NCBI GenBank assembly: GCA_942159475.1
Contig: OW804094.1
Span: 46,124,966 to 46,188,965, forward strand
DNA from: Sthenelais limicola
Lineage: Eukaryota > Annelida > Polychaeta > Phyllodocida > Sigalionidae
Length of the DNA: 64,000 nucleotides
Reading direction: 5' to 3'
In this document: in pieces, positions 34,801-48,649 of the stretch
Position numbering within the stretch: the stretch's first letter is position 1
Layout of the letters: each line of letters begins with the position of its first letter
Program-made: the position numbers and the translations under genes
The notes under the pieces: generated by a model
The model's input: the letters and a program-made list of their open reading frames with translations, nothing else
The model's database searches: none
Told to the model about the DNA's origin: nothing

Positions 34801-37800
34801 TTTTATTTGTAGTAATTCTTTGGTCAGTGATCGCTGAGGAAAGTGCAAAGTTGTGTACATAATGATTTTGCTGTATAAAGTTGTATAAACTAAACTATAC
34901 GGCATGACTAAATTCAGTAATTTTCAAGGTTATAATGGGACAGAGTCATACATTGTGTCTATATTATCTTCAGGCGCCTTTTTGAAGGGCCATTTCTCGT
35001 TGCGAGATAATACAAAAAGGCCTGATGGCCAAAAACACCTACATGCACGTCATGCTGTTATTCTATCGCGAAATCAATTTGTCCAAAAAGATTTATTACG
35101 TGATTATTTCGAATCTTAGTAACTGATAGTGAAACTGCATGCATGGGCTAAAACGGCAATTTCTAAAAGTCTTTGCTGTTAATTCTTGCATTCTGGTTAT
35201 TGAAAACATAACTTAAATAAATTGTAAATGACTAAATACAGTTGAATAAACAATATAGATTTGTAAGGCAGATTTTATAGACAGCATTCATTAAAAGATT
35301 AGATATTTACTCAAAACTTTATAGTTTGATCTCTGATATGAAACACATGTATACAAAGTGCCAAAGGGAAAGCGCACACTTAAACCGAACCAGCATGTTT
35401 CCACCGTCACCTCACCTCCCAATACCCCGTGATAAAGGTCAGCTAGTGAGCACCAGGAATAGCCCACCTAATCCTGATGTGATTTCCGCAACTAATTGAA
35501 AAAGAGATAGTGTTTTCAGTGTGTCCCTAATGCAATATCGGTTCACTTTTGTCCTATAGGCATGACCCGTAAGATATGGTCATCAACTATTTTCAGAACA
35601 CTTCTGATTTTTTTGCTATGCCATGCTTATCCATTTATAAGGCCCTGATTCTATTTATCCCCCCAACTTAGATAAGTCATACAAGAGATAAAAATTGAAA
35701 TGTATTAAATATTTGTGCGGAATATCAATAATTTGTATATCTATACATTTCTTTTTTTAAAAGAAAAATATTTTCATTGGCCTTGTACGTTTAGCAAAAT
35801 AAGCATAACCACAATGGTGGTTATTTCCATGCGTTGCCAAGTTAGTAAGATATTACACCTCAATCAAGTCCTACCGAATTTAATAACATACGACGAAAAT
35901 AGTCTAAACGAATGAAATGAACTAACCTCCCCGCAACGATCTCGTAAATGCAATATTATACATCAATCTATACTTCATATTTTCTGTTACAATACATACT
36001 CGCAATCCACAATCATACAAATATACAAACTGGAACAAACGAGCCCTATTTTCCTTACATCAATCACTGTGTTTTTGTATGTCACCTCATTTTAATATAA
36101 TATAACCAGTGCGTTGAGTTTTGATCATTTCGGTTTGATGGATATCATTCAATTCCGCATTTTCAAATACGTACTTTCTTTTTTTTTAAAAATGTCAATA
36201 ATATGTGATCATGTGTGAAGCAGCGATCTCTAGTGCAGTCTGGAAATCCTGTTCTAGACTACGGTAATCACATTTATTATTGGGCTTCTTACTTGGCAGC
36301 AATGCTGACAACATAGCACCACCATAACACCTATGAAGGATCAAAGAGAACAATACAAAGAAGATGTCACAAAGCTATGCATGTCAAATACCATCCATAC
36401 CTTATCAAGAAGTAAGGAAATTTACTATAAATTATACCGTTCTAGGTTGCCATAATTATTTCTTTAGTAACAGTGAAATGCGGGTCCAAAAAAAAGTAAC
36501 GGGAGAAGTGGTCACATGCATGTGGTTGCTGGAAGAGGTAAATGTTCCCATAGCAACAGCAGGTATTGATCTCCCAAATTGAACCATGTCCCAATTAGGA
36601 GCAATATTGATATTCAGTTGTTATTCGGGCAAAGAGGGATATATTATAGGTCGAGATGGAGCAAGAGTTTACCAAACAATACATTTATATTTATCATTAT
36701 TAATATATTTTTTCCTTCCTGAACAGTGTGCATATAATAATCTATATTGTAGGGAAAGGATCACAATTTCCCAATTTTCTCAATACAACAATTATTACAG
36801 GTTGTTGTTACTGGTTGAATTGACCACTTAATGATAATTAACATTTTACATCTGTATGATGCACGTTACGCACATCATTGTTTCGAACTACCTCACACGA
36901 TTTGGTTATTTGTCGTCTCCTACTAACTAGACATAACAATTTTAAATTGCAAATATTGCAAATAAGTTTATGTTTAATACATCATACTCAATTCATCATC
37001 AGGATACAGGCAATTTAATGTACAATGATTTAGAAGGGAAACAACAAATGTGCAGAGAGTAAATTATAAAGATACTAAATTCAGCTTCTTCTATATATTG
37101 GCCTTAATTTACAGCTGCGTAACTCAGCTAAATCGACTAAAAACGAATTTTATCGATTTTGTCTTTCTTTGCTACTTAGTGTTGTAGAAATGAAGTTTTG
37201 AATGCATTTCCTCATTAGTCCCTATTGTTATGACCCAATGTACAGCTTTATGTGAAGAAGACCATAGTGAATGGTATGTTACAACATTTAAGTTATACCA
37301 TACCACACCATGGTATCACACTATATAAGTTTGAGACGATGAGCTATATTGAAAATAGTAGTATTCAGATCATCTAGGAATAAATAGACAACAAAGCAAT
37401 TGTATTTCTTGACGGAAATGCAGTTTCCAATCTCAATTGCAAAATCTTAACCACAAGGAAAAAGCAATTTCCAGTGTATTTCTCAACATCTTGGCATCAG
37501 ATCTGAGTGGCAACTCTCAAGTGCAGAGGTGCCTGGATTGAATTTCACTTGTCTTGTGTTTTTATCCTAGCCTGGCCATTTTAGTCCCTTTCTTTCATGG
37601 TTTTTAACCATTAATTGCACACCCACCACTTTCATTACGAGCTTTTTATTTATTTTAGTTGTACATTTCTAGATGTATGATATCATTGGTAATCCAATAT
37701 CGTAACACAGTTTTTAAAAGTTATATGAGATATGCCGATGAGTCAAATTAATATATAAAGCATGACCTTTATAGGAGTTATCAGACTCAATATTAAACCC

Positions 37801-37980
37801 CCAAGGTAAATGTAATTATTGATTAGACTGAAGATGGCATACAGGTTCTAGCCAAGTGGTCAGACAACTCAGTAAGAGCCTCCTCCTTCCCTGCTCAGGC
37901 CCCGGTAGTCAGTCAATCAGTCATTCTTACCTGAGTTGTTGTCATGGCCTTCTCCAAAATGATTAGCTCAATAAATGAAC
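31804..37980. other. No gene recognised in about 6 kb
   Basis: AT-rich, low in repeats detectable by eye. Open frames stay below about 85 codons. It may be intronic or intergenic; exons shorter than about 150 bp cannot be excluded by reading. Confidence 0.4.
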
Positions 37981-38371
37981 GTAAACTATGTAATATTAAC
38001 GGTCAAGAGTGTTACGTAATGTTACGCAATGCGTTGGTCCCTCTACCGGACAATGGACAAACAGCAGGGTATTGGTAAAGATGAAAAATGTGGTCAGTGA
38101 ATGAAACAAAAACGAAATTTATCTCCTAAAGGAAGGGTGATTGTTTGTAATGTTTTGTAATATTTGTATTCCAACATGTCTTGCCATGTATATCCTTTCC
38201 TGACAAAATCATAAACGTCATGGAGAAAATCATATTGGACTACGTCTTGGATGATAAATCCCACAAGATTAGTACTATTCTACTGATTTCAGTATAATGG
38301 TAAACAGTGGTAGCATTTTACCATGGGCCTTATATATTTAGGTATTTTTTATGTATATAATGTGGATGTGG

Positions 38372-38852
38372 TGTTACATCATGTTACGCAATAATGACGT
38401 AACAATGGGTAACCATTATATAATTGTAATTATCATTAATTATTATTATTATGATTAATAGCCCAATTAAGTAACATGGTCATAACCCGTTAGAGTATTA
38501 CTACCCAGGAATTTATTGCAGTATTTACGGTAGCATGTAAAGGCTCAGGTAGCACCCTCACCTACTTTATTATTCAACCAATCAGTACTAGCCACAAGAA
38601 CCACACACCCACCTGTATGTTAGACCATAATAAACATTCATTCTAGATCTTAGGATCACAACCTTAAGACTTCTTATATACTCGTATTATTATCCTACAA
38701 TATTTCTATAACTATTCCATAGACAAGATAGACAAACCTTCATATAACACTGGTGGAGAACCCGGGCAACGATCCCGGTACCTCTCGTATTATTATCCTA
38801 CAATATTTCTATAACTATTCCTTAGACAAGATAGACAAACCTTCATATAACA
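38372..38852 (+). mobile_element. Probable LTR-retrotransposon remnant (LTR, primer-binding-like site, partial second LTR)
   Basis: 38372-38749 begins TGTTAC and ends ATAACA, with a CCAATCAG box (about 38576) and an AATAAA (about 38629). One base later TGGTGGAGAACCCGGGC looks like a primer-binding site. Then 38784-38852 repeats the last 69 bp of the LTR (38681-38749) with one visible difference. This fits a 5' LTR joined to the 3' tip of the second LTR by an internal deletion. No coding remnant and no target duplication were seen. A similar TGTTACGTAATGTTACGCAATG word at 38010 makes the true left end uncertain. Confidence 0.4.
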
Positions 38853-41655
38853 GTACGTCCCAATAACATGCACACCAAATCTGATGCTACAACTAGAAAA
38901 TAAGTATACTTTTATTAACATAGATCTCCTGTCCCAGTCACTCTAATAACTAATACTCATAAAAGCAGATACTTCTGCTCCTGTTAAAAATGCATGCAAT
39001 CAGCAAATAATTGTGAAGGAAAAGAGTGCTATCTCCATAAACACGACTGAAATCACTGTGCCGACACCAATCCCCGTAAAACGATTTACCTTATCACATA
39101 ATTATATGGCGAATGCAATTAAAAGTGGTCATTGTATACATCCGGGTTTAGGCATTTATATAGTTCTGACATGTACGTGAAGCTTCATCAAAGATCAGGA
39201 TTGATATAAGATCATAAAAATGGTCTCATTATTGCCATCATGCCAGTGGTATTTGGATGATGTGAGTTGTCAATTCTAATGGTGATGCGGTAAAGCAAAC
39301 TGTTCTTTCTGTGATGACACATGTACAGCTGAACTATGCCTGTAAAGCGGTTTTCTTAAATATTTAATCTTAACGTAATGTAAATATATCTGTGAATAAT
39401 ACGATTTAAGGGTGCAAACTTGACATGACTGTTTTCTTCTTAAGAAACGTCTTAAACAAAGCTCCTTATCAGAAAATTATAGTCACCCCAGCCTATAATA
39501 TTCTTCAGGGACAGTGATATGTCGAATAAATGTCGCTGTGCTATATGCTCAAAATGTGTTTAATATGTGTAACGTTGCTTCACATAGTGTATAGATTATG
39601 TGCAAGTAGGAGATCGATGTATGGTCGGAATGGACAAGAAACAAATGATGTTACCTTTAAAGTTTAATAAAGTGAATCTTGCAGTCTTAAAGTATGTTTG
39701 GTACAATAAAGTTATTAAGAGTAGGGGGTGGGGTGAAATGTGAAAACCGAATCAATATAATTTGAAGTTTAGGCATGCATACCATACATATAAGTGTAGG
39801 CTATTACATTGATTTAGGAGAAAGTACAGTCATTAGACTAATTGTTTCTCTCAGAATAATGCTTTGCAGGCATCATGTTAAAAATGACATTTCGCTTCAC
39901 AGGCTCCACCAACAAAGCTTTACGGGGATCAACCCTAAAAGTAATAACAGCATAAATTTACATAATTTCTACTGCGATATAGCCCAAGTTATAGTTAGTG
40001 CAGTTTTCCTTGATGTTGTATGCCTCCAACAACATAACTATCCCATAAGAATGCAAAAGGTGCTAAAACTAGCAAATGAATAAATATGAATGGAAGCCTC
40101 CAAATTGCCATATAAGATGACCTATTGTAGATGGAATATTAGCTTACAATATTCAGTGTAATGATGAGAAGTTGTAGTCCCTACAAAATACCCCCAGGGA
40201 AAATCTGTCACATCCAACTTACAATTTATAGCATCTCTACTCTTGTTCAACATGATTAACTTGTATCTTTGGTCAGTGTAATGAATAAAACACTTAAGAA
40301 GGTTGACCAAAAAAGACACCCTTGTCATTGGTCCTAGAAGTCATGAAAATATATTTTTGTATCCTATGCATCTCTTCGATTGAATTAAACTCTGTAAACA
40401 TGTTATTGTAAGAAGTAAACCAGCTGTCCAAAAAAAGCTTCTAAGAACTAATTTAGGTCAAGTATCAACCTCTTCATGTTTCATCAAAATTGTCCAGGAC
40501 TCCCTTTTTATGATCAATTATCTTTTTTGCCCAAGACCAATTTGTTATCGCATCTTACGTAACATCGGTCTATTCGCCTTAGATAGTTTGACTTTAGACC
40601 ACCGTTGTCTGAAAAAGTTAACATATTTTAAGTCATTCTAATATACCAGCATGAGGAATTCCATTGCGACAACAAAGCACTATTAGAAAGAACCTTCTTC
40701 AAAAATCCAAATAAGGTCTTGGAATCTTTAAAGCTGGAAATAAGAAGGAAGAGCTTTGATGTGAAAGCGCTTTGAAAGGATACGACTAAACTTAATTGTA
40801 CAGCGTCCCCTAGTGGCTGAGTGTTACTCCGCCTGGGGAAGGCTTCACAAGTTAGTCCATTTGGATGACGCTTTATGGCGTGGTCTCGTGACCAAACGTG
40901 CATATATATAGCCTGAACTCTTTAGAAGTTGCCTTTATGGCCACATTGGTAGATCCTAAAGAGAACATCTCTATCCGTAACAGAATTCTCGTCAGAAACT
41001 TTCTCAAAATCTTTAATTTCCTGTTAGAGAACTTCTTTCTTTGAGCCTTGAGCTTTATTAGCTTTCTAAATGGAACCCTGCCATTTATAGCTTGTCTTAC
41101 AACTGAGATTTTGTGACGATATTTTACCAGTATATATTTAGTTAGGTTAAAAGGACTTCGATGTCCCATAAACCAAAATATACTTGATCGACTATTGTTA
41201 TTCTTTGCTTTGACATATATCTTAATTGGCATGGACAGTAACATAGTTTTGCAGTGAAAGACGAGGCGAGGCGTGACACCAACCCTTGTACGACCGCAAA
41301 TGAGCCTCGTATTTCCTTTGTCGTTCTTTCCTAATTTCCCATTGGTCTGAGGACAGTGATCCCTTGGTAATATGTACACGTACACTTACATGCGTTGTCA
41401 GGTAACCTCTCACTTTATGGGAAGCCAAGTGTGTATTTCTGTAGAGCTACTTACCTGAGTTTGGGTAGAGAGATAGGCTTTGAATTCAGCTAAGATTAGA
41501 ATAAGTTGATACTATCTAGGTGGTATCTATTGTTATGAATGAAAACTAGAACCTAATAAACTAAAAGAACTGTATGCATACAACAGGAGGGGGAGAAATA
41601 CATACTAACTCTGTCGTCTTAAACGAAAGAATTTGAATCACTTCAGTACCAGTAA
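38853..41655. other. No gene recognised
   Basis: A 170-codon minus-strand frame (40873-41385) starts with GTG, is Lys/Arg-rich and matches nothing I know. The rest has only short frames. Confidence 0.35.
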
Positions 41656-41660
41656 CCAGG

Positions 41661-41815
41661 GTGTGTGGGATGGCCGATCGAGTGGCATGAGCAACATATT
41701 GTGGGTTCGAACCCGGGCGCGGCTAAAGTTTCACCTTCTCTCCCGCCCCCCGCCCCCCGCCCCCAGCACCCCCCCCCCCCCCACACACACACACACCCGA
41801 CACACACACTCCAGG
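41661..41815 (+). repeat. tRNA-derived SINE-like head followed by C-rich and (CA)n tract
   Basis: GGATGGCCGATCGAGTGGCA (A-box-like) is followed 31 bp later by GTGGGTTCGAACCCGGGC, a full B-box palindrome typical of tRNA genes. The spacing is tRNA-like but the acceptor stem does not close, so a SINE head is more likely than a tRNA gene. A CCCCCGCCCCC tract and a (CA)n run follow. Confidence 0.5.
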
Positions 41816-42038
41816 TACTAGAGGAAGACCGCTATTGCGGTGATCTAGTCCTGGTAACAAATTTAAAAAAGAAATATTTCTTATACTTTTTGAGGACTAA
41901 ATCAAAACAATCGGAATGCAGAAAGTATTCAATACGATGTAAAATGACACAGACGCAACAATATGTCCTAATTAAATATTATGAATGAATTCTTTATTTG
42001 AGACTACTCGAAATGGATACATGGTCCTGAAAAGGCGC

Positions 42039-42349
42039 GCACATAAACGGGAGACAATTAAAACGAGATAATATCATACAGTTCTAGACAATATTGTCAT
42101 AATGTATTTTGTCTTTTGTTACAAATCGATTTTTGAGGTCTAAACACAAAAAACTAAAGAAAGTTTCTAAAGTTGTCTTTAGGCGGCTTTGTCTCGAAAA
42201 GATTACAGCCTTCAGTCCTTTGTGTTTAGGTCTCAAAAATACATTTGAGACAAAAGCAAATCCGCGACATTCTCTAGAACTTCTTTTTTTTTCTCTCTAG
42301 AACTTCTTTATAATAATTGTCTCTCAGTGATTGTCTCCAGTTTATGTGC
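42039..42349. mobile_element. MITE-like element with nested inverted repeats (311 bp)
   Basis: The ends GCACATAAACGGGAGACAAT and its inverse at 42330-42349 match at 19 of 20 positions. A second inverted pair (TTTTTGAGGTCTAAACACAAA and a near inverse) lies inside, so most of the element can fold. No ORF of note. Confidence 0.6.
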
Positions 42350-42749
42350 ACCAGCTGGTCTTTCACTAGTTTCAGCATGCAGCGTTATCTCACTAAGAGG
42401 CAGCACAAGAGTAAAAAATAATTATAGGAGAAACCAGCTTAGAACTATTCTAGATACAGTGTACTACATTTATAAAGCGGCAGTAGTTGGTTAAACGTGA
42501 ATCTGATTACAGACCTACGTATGGTTAGAATACTTTATAGTCGAGAGAAAAAAGTGAGATATCATTTTTAAATACAATGCAGACATGATTTTTAGATACA
42601 ATTACAAATCACAGCCTAGAGTAATTCCCAGTGCGTGCTGTTAGCTAACCTTAGCTTGGCTTGGTATTTTGTCCCAGAGGTAAAAGCAATATCGTACAAT
42701 AAGTTAAATGCATGGTGTAACTATAAGGATACATAGGGCTCTTGAGACC

Positions 42750-42960
42750 TTAAATCGACAAATCGACATGGCCTTTTCTTAGATGGACAAATCGACATGG
42801 TGGCCCAGACAAATGACAAAAACACTTTCTTAGTCTGACAAATCGACATAGACCTTAATAGTCCTTAGCGACAAAAATCGTCTGTATTACAATAAATTAA
42901 GTGACAAACGACAAGAGAATTGTCTTAGTGACAAACGATAATTGCTGTTTCTTGGCTGGT
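42750..42960. repeat. Interspersed GACAAATCGACAT motif cluster
   Basis: GACAAATCGACAT or close variants (GACAAATGAC, GACAAACGAC) recur about seven times in 200 bp, separated by 'tcttag' words. No coding frame; a degenerate tandem repeat is likely. A poly-C tract follows at about 42969-42986. Confidence 0.45.
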
Positions 42961-42986
42961 TTACCCCTCCACCCCCCCCCCCCCCC

Positions 42987-45582
42987 CGCATACACACACA
43001 ACTCAGGAGCCCTAGACATCTGCAACATCTCGGAAGTTCATTCTACCTGGTTTTAGCTGGGTCTAATTAATAGGCGAAATGAACAAAATAACTGAAGGCG
43101 AGAAGAAATATCATAAACATGCAATGATCAAATGTGCATATCGGGTTACAATGCATTAAAACTTCAGTCTATGCTATTGTCTCTATATACCATTTAGAAT
43201 CAACAACACAATCAGTGGCACCACCTGACGTTACTACTTGGAAGTAGATGGAAGATTATGTCATAGCGCTGCTTTGTTTTCTATCGAGGACTTGGGGCGA
43301 TGGGTTGCTATGGTAACGTTTTTAGGTCCATGTAAGAGGCGATACCAATTGTCACTCGAGCAGAGTTCATCACGGTGCTTCTGGCAGCACCGCTCATGAT
43401 CAATTATAATGATAATGTAATATAACTTAAATTTAATCATGTCAATTAATACATACGATCTATTCTCTCCAAAATCTTAAAATTAATTATCTTCGAAATT
43501 AATTTTAAAATACTCTTAAAGGTATGATTAAACTAATAGGAAAGATTATGTGACCTATTTCTGACTCATTTGTGTCTGTCCCTACTCCATTCTGAATGTT
43601 TACCGATATTTTTTAATCGAAGCCTTTTTCATTTAAAAAAGAATACATCGACAAGATCCCTACCCGATAGGATTTGGCTATTAACCTAACGTAGTGGCAG
43701 AGTAAGATTATATATAATATTATTTGCAATGCAATGTGCGACGTGGTCTAGAGGAGTTCTGCTATCACGTCCAAATTGGGACTTCATGCCCATCAATGTG
43801 ACCAAGTTTATGTTTCATGACTCACACATTCGTTCCTCCAGCTCTTGACCAGTCTCCTCGACTATGTCCTGGACACTACTCTCCCATTCTAATATGGCTT
43901 TATTGGCTTAGCACTCCACATGTGGAACCTGCATCCTGCTGGTAGTGCCATCAACCAATCATGTTCAACATAAAGAGCCACGTACCTCAGTGACCTGAAT
44001 AGCTGCCAGAATCTGTTTGAGATGAGATTCATCACTCTCCCCACGATCCCCATAGAGTGAAAGCTAGGACAGAAGGGTACGAGCAAACTTTGTGTAATGA
44101 CAGTATCAATCTACTAACCACTTGTTGGGAATAATAATCATCATGGTCTCCATCTGTTTATATAATTATTTCATCCTCGTACGAAAATTGATATCCGGAT
44201 GCTGACCATTCTTCCAAACGGAATAACTCTATAGCCAAATATTCAATACAATATTGCAACAGTGATATTGCAGATTTAAAATTATTAACATTTATTATCG
44301 ATTTTGATATCGCTTCCACTCCAAATGAGAAAGATTCACCTTCCTTTCTATTTCGTGATTAATCTTAGTCATTCTCAAAGGCAATGTTTTATGCAATGTG
44401 ATGGAGAGGAGAATCCATTCAGCAATACATTAAATACCCACCTCGCTCAACTTGTTGATTTAATTGATATCCTCCAGATATAGGCCTGACTATTACAACC
44501 CTCTTGAAGAATCAACGGCGAAACGCGTCAGGATCGCCAAATATACTACGAAAATTTAACACCATATGGTTTGTTTCAGTTGACAGCCTTCAACTTAACA
44601 GCACAATTCCTTATTATAAAATATTTTTTTTCCAAGATGACAGTGTCTAGGGAGTGTGTATCAACTTTGTCGTTCAGAAACTAGGCTGACATAGGCGAAG
44701 TAGCTTTCAACCACTTTGCTGTTCCATACAAATGTGTTCTCTATTTCACACTAGGGAAAAACTCTCCTATAAATCCCAAGCCTTCAGAATGGACGAGTGT
44801 GTTTGGCTTCTGTGCACTATGCATTTTAAAATTTAATATGGTTTCTAAATCATTTTTACAGCAAGAGAGAATCCGGGGATTAGGAAACGAGTTTTGCTTT
44901 GTCTAACATGCTTTTGCTGTGAAATAATAGCAGTAGTATATATTTGGAAACCCAAGCGACTGCAGGAAGCACATTCTGTATGAACAATAGTGTATGTAGG
45001 TGTAACATGTTATCCATATTTTAGCCTCAAACTTTTATTATGATGGTTTCCGTTATAATAGGCTGCATAGCAGAGCCATATACATATAGTATTTCAGAAA
45101 GTCATTTTCAACCGAAATTGGGTCCATACTAAGGCATTGCACAAATACCTAATAAATTATTTTAAATGCTTCTAAGGAACTCTTCTCCTTAGAATCATGT
45201 TAAGGAAAAAATCACATCTCCAAGACACATGTAGCTAGAAGTTCACAACATCATTCAGATCACAAATGATTATACTACAAATAAAGATGTTCTGCCGTTT
45301 CGTTTACCTTTTAATGATTTATGACCTTAATTTGGTATATTTGGCTCCTGTTTTCAATTTTCCACACTACTTATTTTAAAGTATGTATAGTTGACGGTGG
45401 GTAACTTCCTCTAATAACATGATTATTATTTTGTTGGTGTGTGTGGTGTTTCGGAGACATGTTGGAAATGTCAAAGCAAAGATAAGACACAAATAATACT
45501 CAACATATACAAGATATTCCGTTCCATGCGTTTTCACAAGCATTGTATTATAGACGGTTTTGTCAAATATTTTCCCCGAACA
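42987..45582. other. No gene recognised
   Basis: AT-rich with short frames only. It ends in a perfect (AT)n run at 45583-45611. Confidence 0.4.
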
Positions 45583-45583
45583 T

Positions 45584-45617
<34 letters not shown>

Positions 45618-45639
45618 TTCGTCAATATATGGGGCAACA

Positions 45640-47867
45640 AAGTGAGACATAGATACGGGGCGACAACTGAGACCTTAATGTGGGGCATTTATTATAGACC
45701 TCATAAAAGGGTTTAATATGTAAACATATATAGCTCACAGACAGCCCAATATATATAGCCCACAAACAGCCTGATATGTATAGCCCACATATTTTAATAT
45801 ATATAACTCTCAAAAGGCCCATATCTCTCATCAACAGATTCCTGGTATAGTTTTTGGACAATAATAAATATGCAGGCCACATGTAAGGCCTATAAACCAC
45901 ATTTTGTGGGCTATATAAACATTGGTTTAGGAGCTATAATATATAGTATGCTGTTATGAGCTATATATAATCAATTTGTGGCTTTTGTGAGCTATATTGA
46001 TATTGGTTTAAGAGCTATATATATATGGTATCCTTTCATGAGCTATATATAAGCCATTTGTGAGTTTTGTGGGCTTTATGAACATTGGTTTAAGAGGTGT
46101 ATATGATATGCGATTATGAGCTGTATGAAAGCAATTTATGGGTTTTGTGAGCTATATAAACATTGGTTTGAGTTATATATATTATAGTTTTATGAGCTAT
46201 ATATGAGACATTTGTGGGTCTTGTGGGCTATATAAACATTGGTTTAAGGGCTATATATATTATGCTTTTATGAGCTATATATGAGCCATTTATGGGTTTT
46301 GTGGGCTATATAAACATTGGTTTAAGGGCTATATATATCATGCTATTACGAGCTATATATGAGCCATTTATGCGTTTTGTGGGCTATATAAACATTGGTT
46401 TAAGGGCTATATATATCGTGCTATTATGAGCTATATATGAGACATTTGTGGGTTTTGTGAGCTATATAAACATTGGTTTAAGGGCTATATATATTATGCT
46501 TTTATGAGCTATATATGAGCCATTTATGGGTTTTGTGGTCTATATAAACATTGGTTTAAGAGCTATATATGGTATGCTTTTATAAGAGGTGTATATGATA
46601 TGCGATCATGAGCTATATGAAAGCCATTTATGGGTTTTGTGGGCTATATAAACATTGGTTTGAGTTATATATATCATAGTTTTATGAGCTATATATGAGC
46701 CATTTATGGGTGTTGTGGGCTATATAAATATTGGTTTAAGAGCTATATATATTAGGCTTTTGTGAGCTATATAAGAGACATTTGTGGGTTTTGTGAGCTA
46801 TATAAACATTGGTTTGAGTTATATATAATATAGTTTTATGACCTATATATGAGCCATTTATGGGTTTTGTGGGCTATATAAACATTGGTTTAAGGGCTAT
46901 ATATATTATGCTATTATGAGCTATATATGAGACATTTGTGGGTTTTGTGAGCTATATAAACATTGGTTTAAGAGCTATATATATTATACTTTTATGAGCT
47001 ATATATGAGCCATTTGTGGGTTTTGTGAGCTATATAAACATTGGTTTGAGTTATATATAATATAGTTTTATGACCTATATATGAGCCATTTATGGGTTTT
47101 GTGGGCTATATAAACATTGGTTTAAGGGCTATATATATTATGCTATTATGAGCTATATATGAGACATTTGTGGGTTTTGTGAGCTATATAAACATTGGTT
47201 TAAGAGCTATATATATTATACTTTTATGAGCTATATATGAGCCATTTGTGGGTTTTGTGGGCTATATAAACATTGGTTTAAGAGCTATATATGCTTTTAT
47301 GAGCTATATATGAAACATTTGTGAGCTATATAAACATTGGCTTAAGAGCTACATAAACATTGGTTTAAGTGGTATATAATTATGCTTTTATGAGCTATAT
47401 ACCAATGTTTATATGTCCCACAAAATGTACATATGTTACATATATAGGCCTACCAAAAGTAAACATTTGTATATTGCTCCAAAGTAGCTCATATATATAG
47501 CTCACAAAAGCATACTATATATGGCTCTTAACCCAATGTTTATATGGCCCACAAATTGTATGTTACATATAGGATATAGGCCCACCAATAGTAAACATTT
47601 GTATATTGCCCCCAACTAACCCATATATATAGCTCGCAAAAGCATACTATATATGCCTCTTAACCCAATGTTTATATGGCCCACAAAATGTATGTTACGA
47701 ATGAGATATAGGCCCACCAAAAGTAAATATTATATTGCCTCAAAATGGCCCATATATATATAGCTCATAAAAGCATACTATATATGCCTCTTAACCCAAT
47801 GTTTATATGGCCCACAAAATGTATGTTACGAATAAGATATAGGCCCACCAACAGTAAACAATCTTAG
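45640..47867. repeat. AT-rich satellite, left segment (78-bp units, then inverted units)
   Basis: From about 45900 to 47400 the unit is about 78 bp (positions of GCTATATAAACATTGG at 46227, 46305, 46383, 46461, 46539). Each unit contains a TATA-box-like CTATATAAA and GAGCTATATATGAG. Near 47395-47410 the orientation flips, and the complementary form ACCAATGTTTATATGGCCCAC continues to the right. Open frames through it are side effects. Confidence 0.9.
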
Positions 47868-48649
47868 ACAACATAGTTCAGTGGTGTGCAAATAACAAAA
47901 TATCTTTGAATACTAAAAAATGTAAATATTTAACGGTCAGTTTGAGACCGGAGAACACAAATGTTAAAATGTACAAGATAGGTCAATGTGATTTGGAGGG
48001 AGTTGGGTTCTATAAATTTCTAGGTATAGAGATTGACAGTCAACTAAATTTTAAAACCTTTATGGAGAAGAAGATTCAATCAATAAGAACTAAACTTAAA
48101 TCACTATCCAAACTTTATAGGGTATGCGATACTCAAACTACGATGCTCATATATAAAGCTACTATCCTACCCCAGATAGACTTCGGTGATATCTTCTATC
48201 AATCTGCCCCCCAAAGGTATCTTGAGAGACTACAATCTCTACAAAACACAGCCTTGAAAATAGCACTCAAACTCCCAAGATACACAAGCACTAAAGAAAT
48301 ACATACAATAACTAATATGTCATCACTAATTACTAGGAGACAGGGCCACATGCTGGAATTAGCGTTTCGTAGGTCCTTAGACCATGAGTATGTCGATGAT
48401 AGACAAATTAATTTGAGAGGACTGAGTATAGGTAAAAAGCTCAAAGTGCCTAAACCGAATAGTGAATGTTACAAAAAATCTTATTTATATAGAATGCCAA
48501 TACTATGGAACGAATTATCGCAACAACCCAGGGATATAAAAACCAGGGAAGCCTTTAGAAAATGGCTAAAAAATGTTTATCCCCTGCAAAGTGACATGTA
48601 CCTTATGACCAAAGGAAATGAAACTGAACATTGTAACTTAAATGTTTAA
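47868..48649 (+). pseudogene. C-terminal part of a LINE reverse transcriptase (5'-truncated)
   Basis: The open frame starts at the truncation point (DNIVQWCANNKISLNTKKCK) and has no start codon of its own in context. Diagnostic blocks: W..NN...LN..KCK, then FLGIEIDSQLNF, and a thumb region LIYKATILPQIDFGDIFYQS with RLQSLQNTALKIAL. The palm with FADD is lost by truncation. The C-terminus is intact up to the TAA, with no internal stop, so the insertion is fairly recent. The exact clade (CR1/Jockey-like) is not resolved. Confidence 0.8.

Noticed and set aside
40873..41385. 170-codon minus-strand frame
   Set aside because: It starts at GTG, lacks any known motif, and its Lys/Arg/Ile composition is what AT-rich DNA gives by chance.
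41661..41730. tRNA gene
   Set aside because: A- and B-box-like words are present, but the acceptor and anticodon stems do not pair; a SINE head is more likely.
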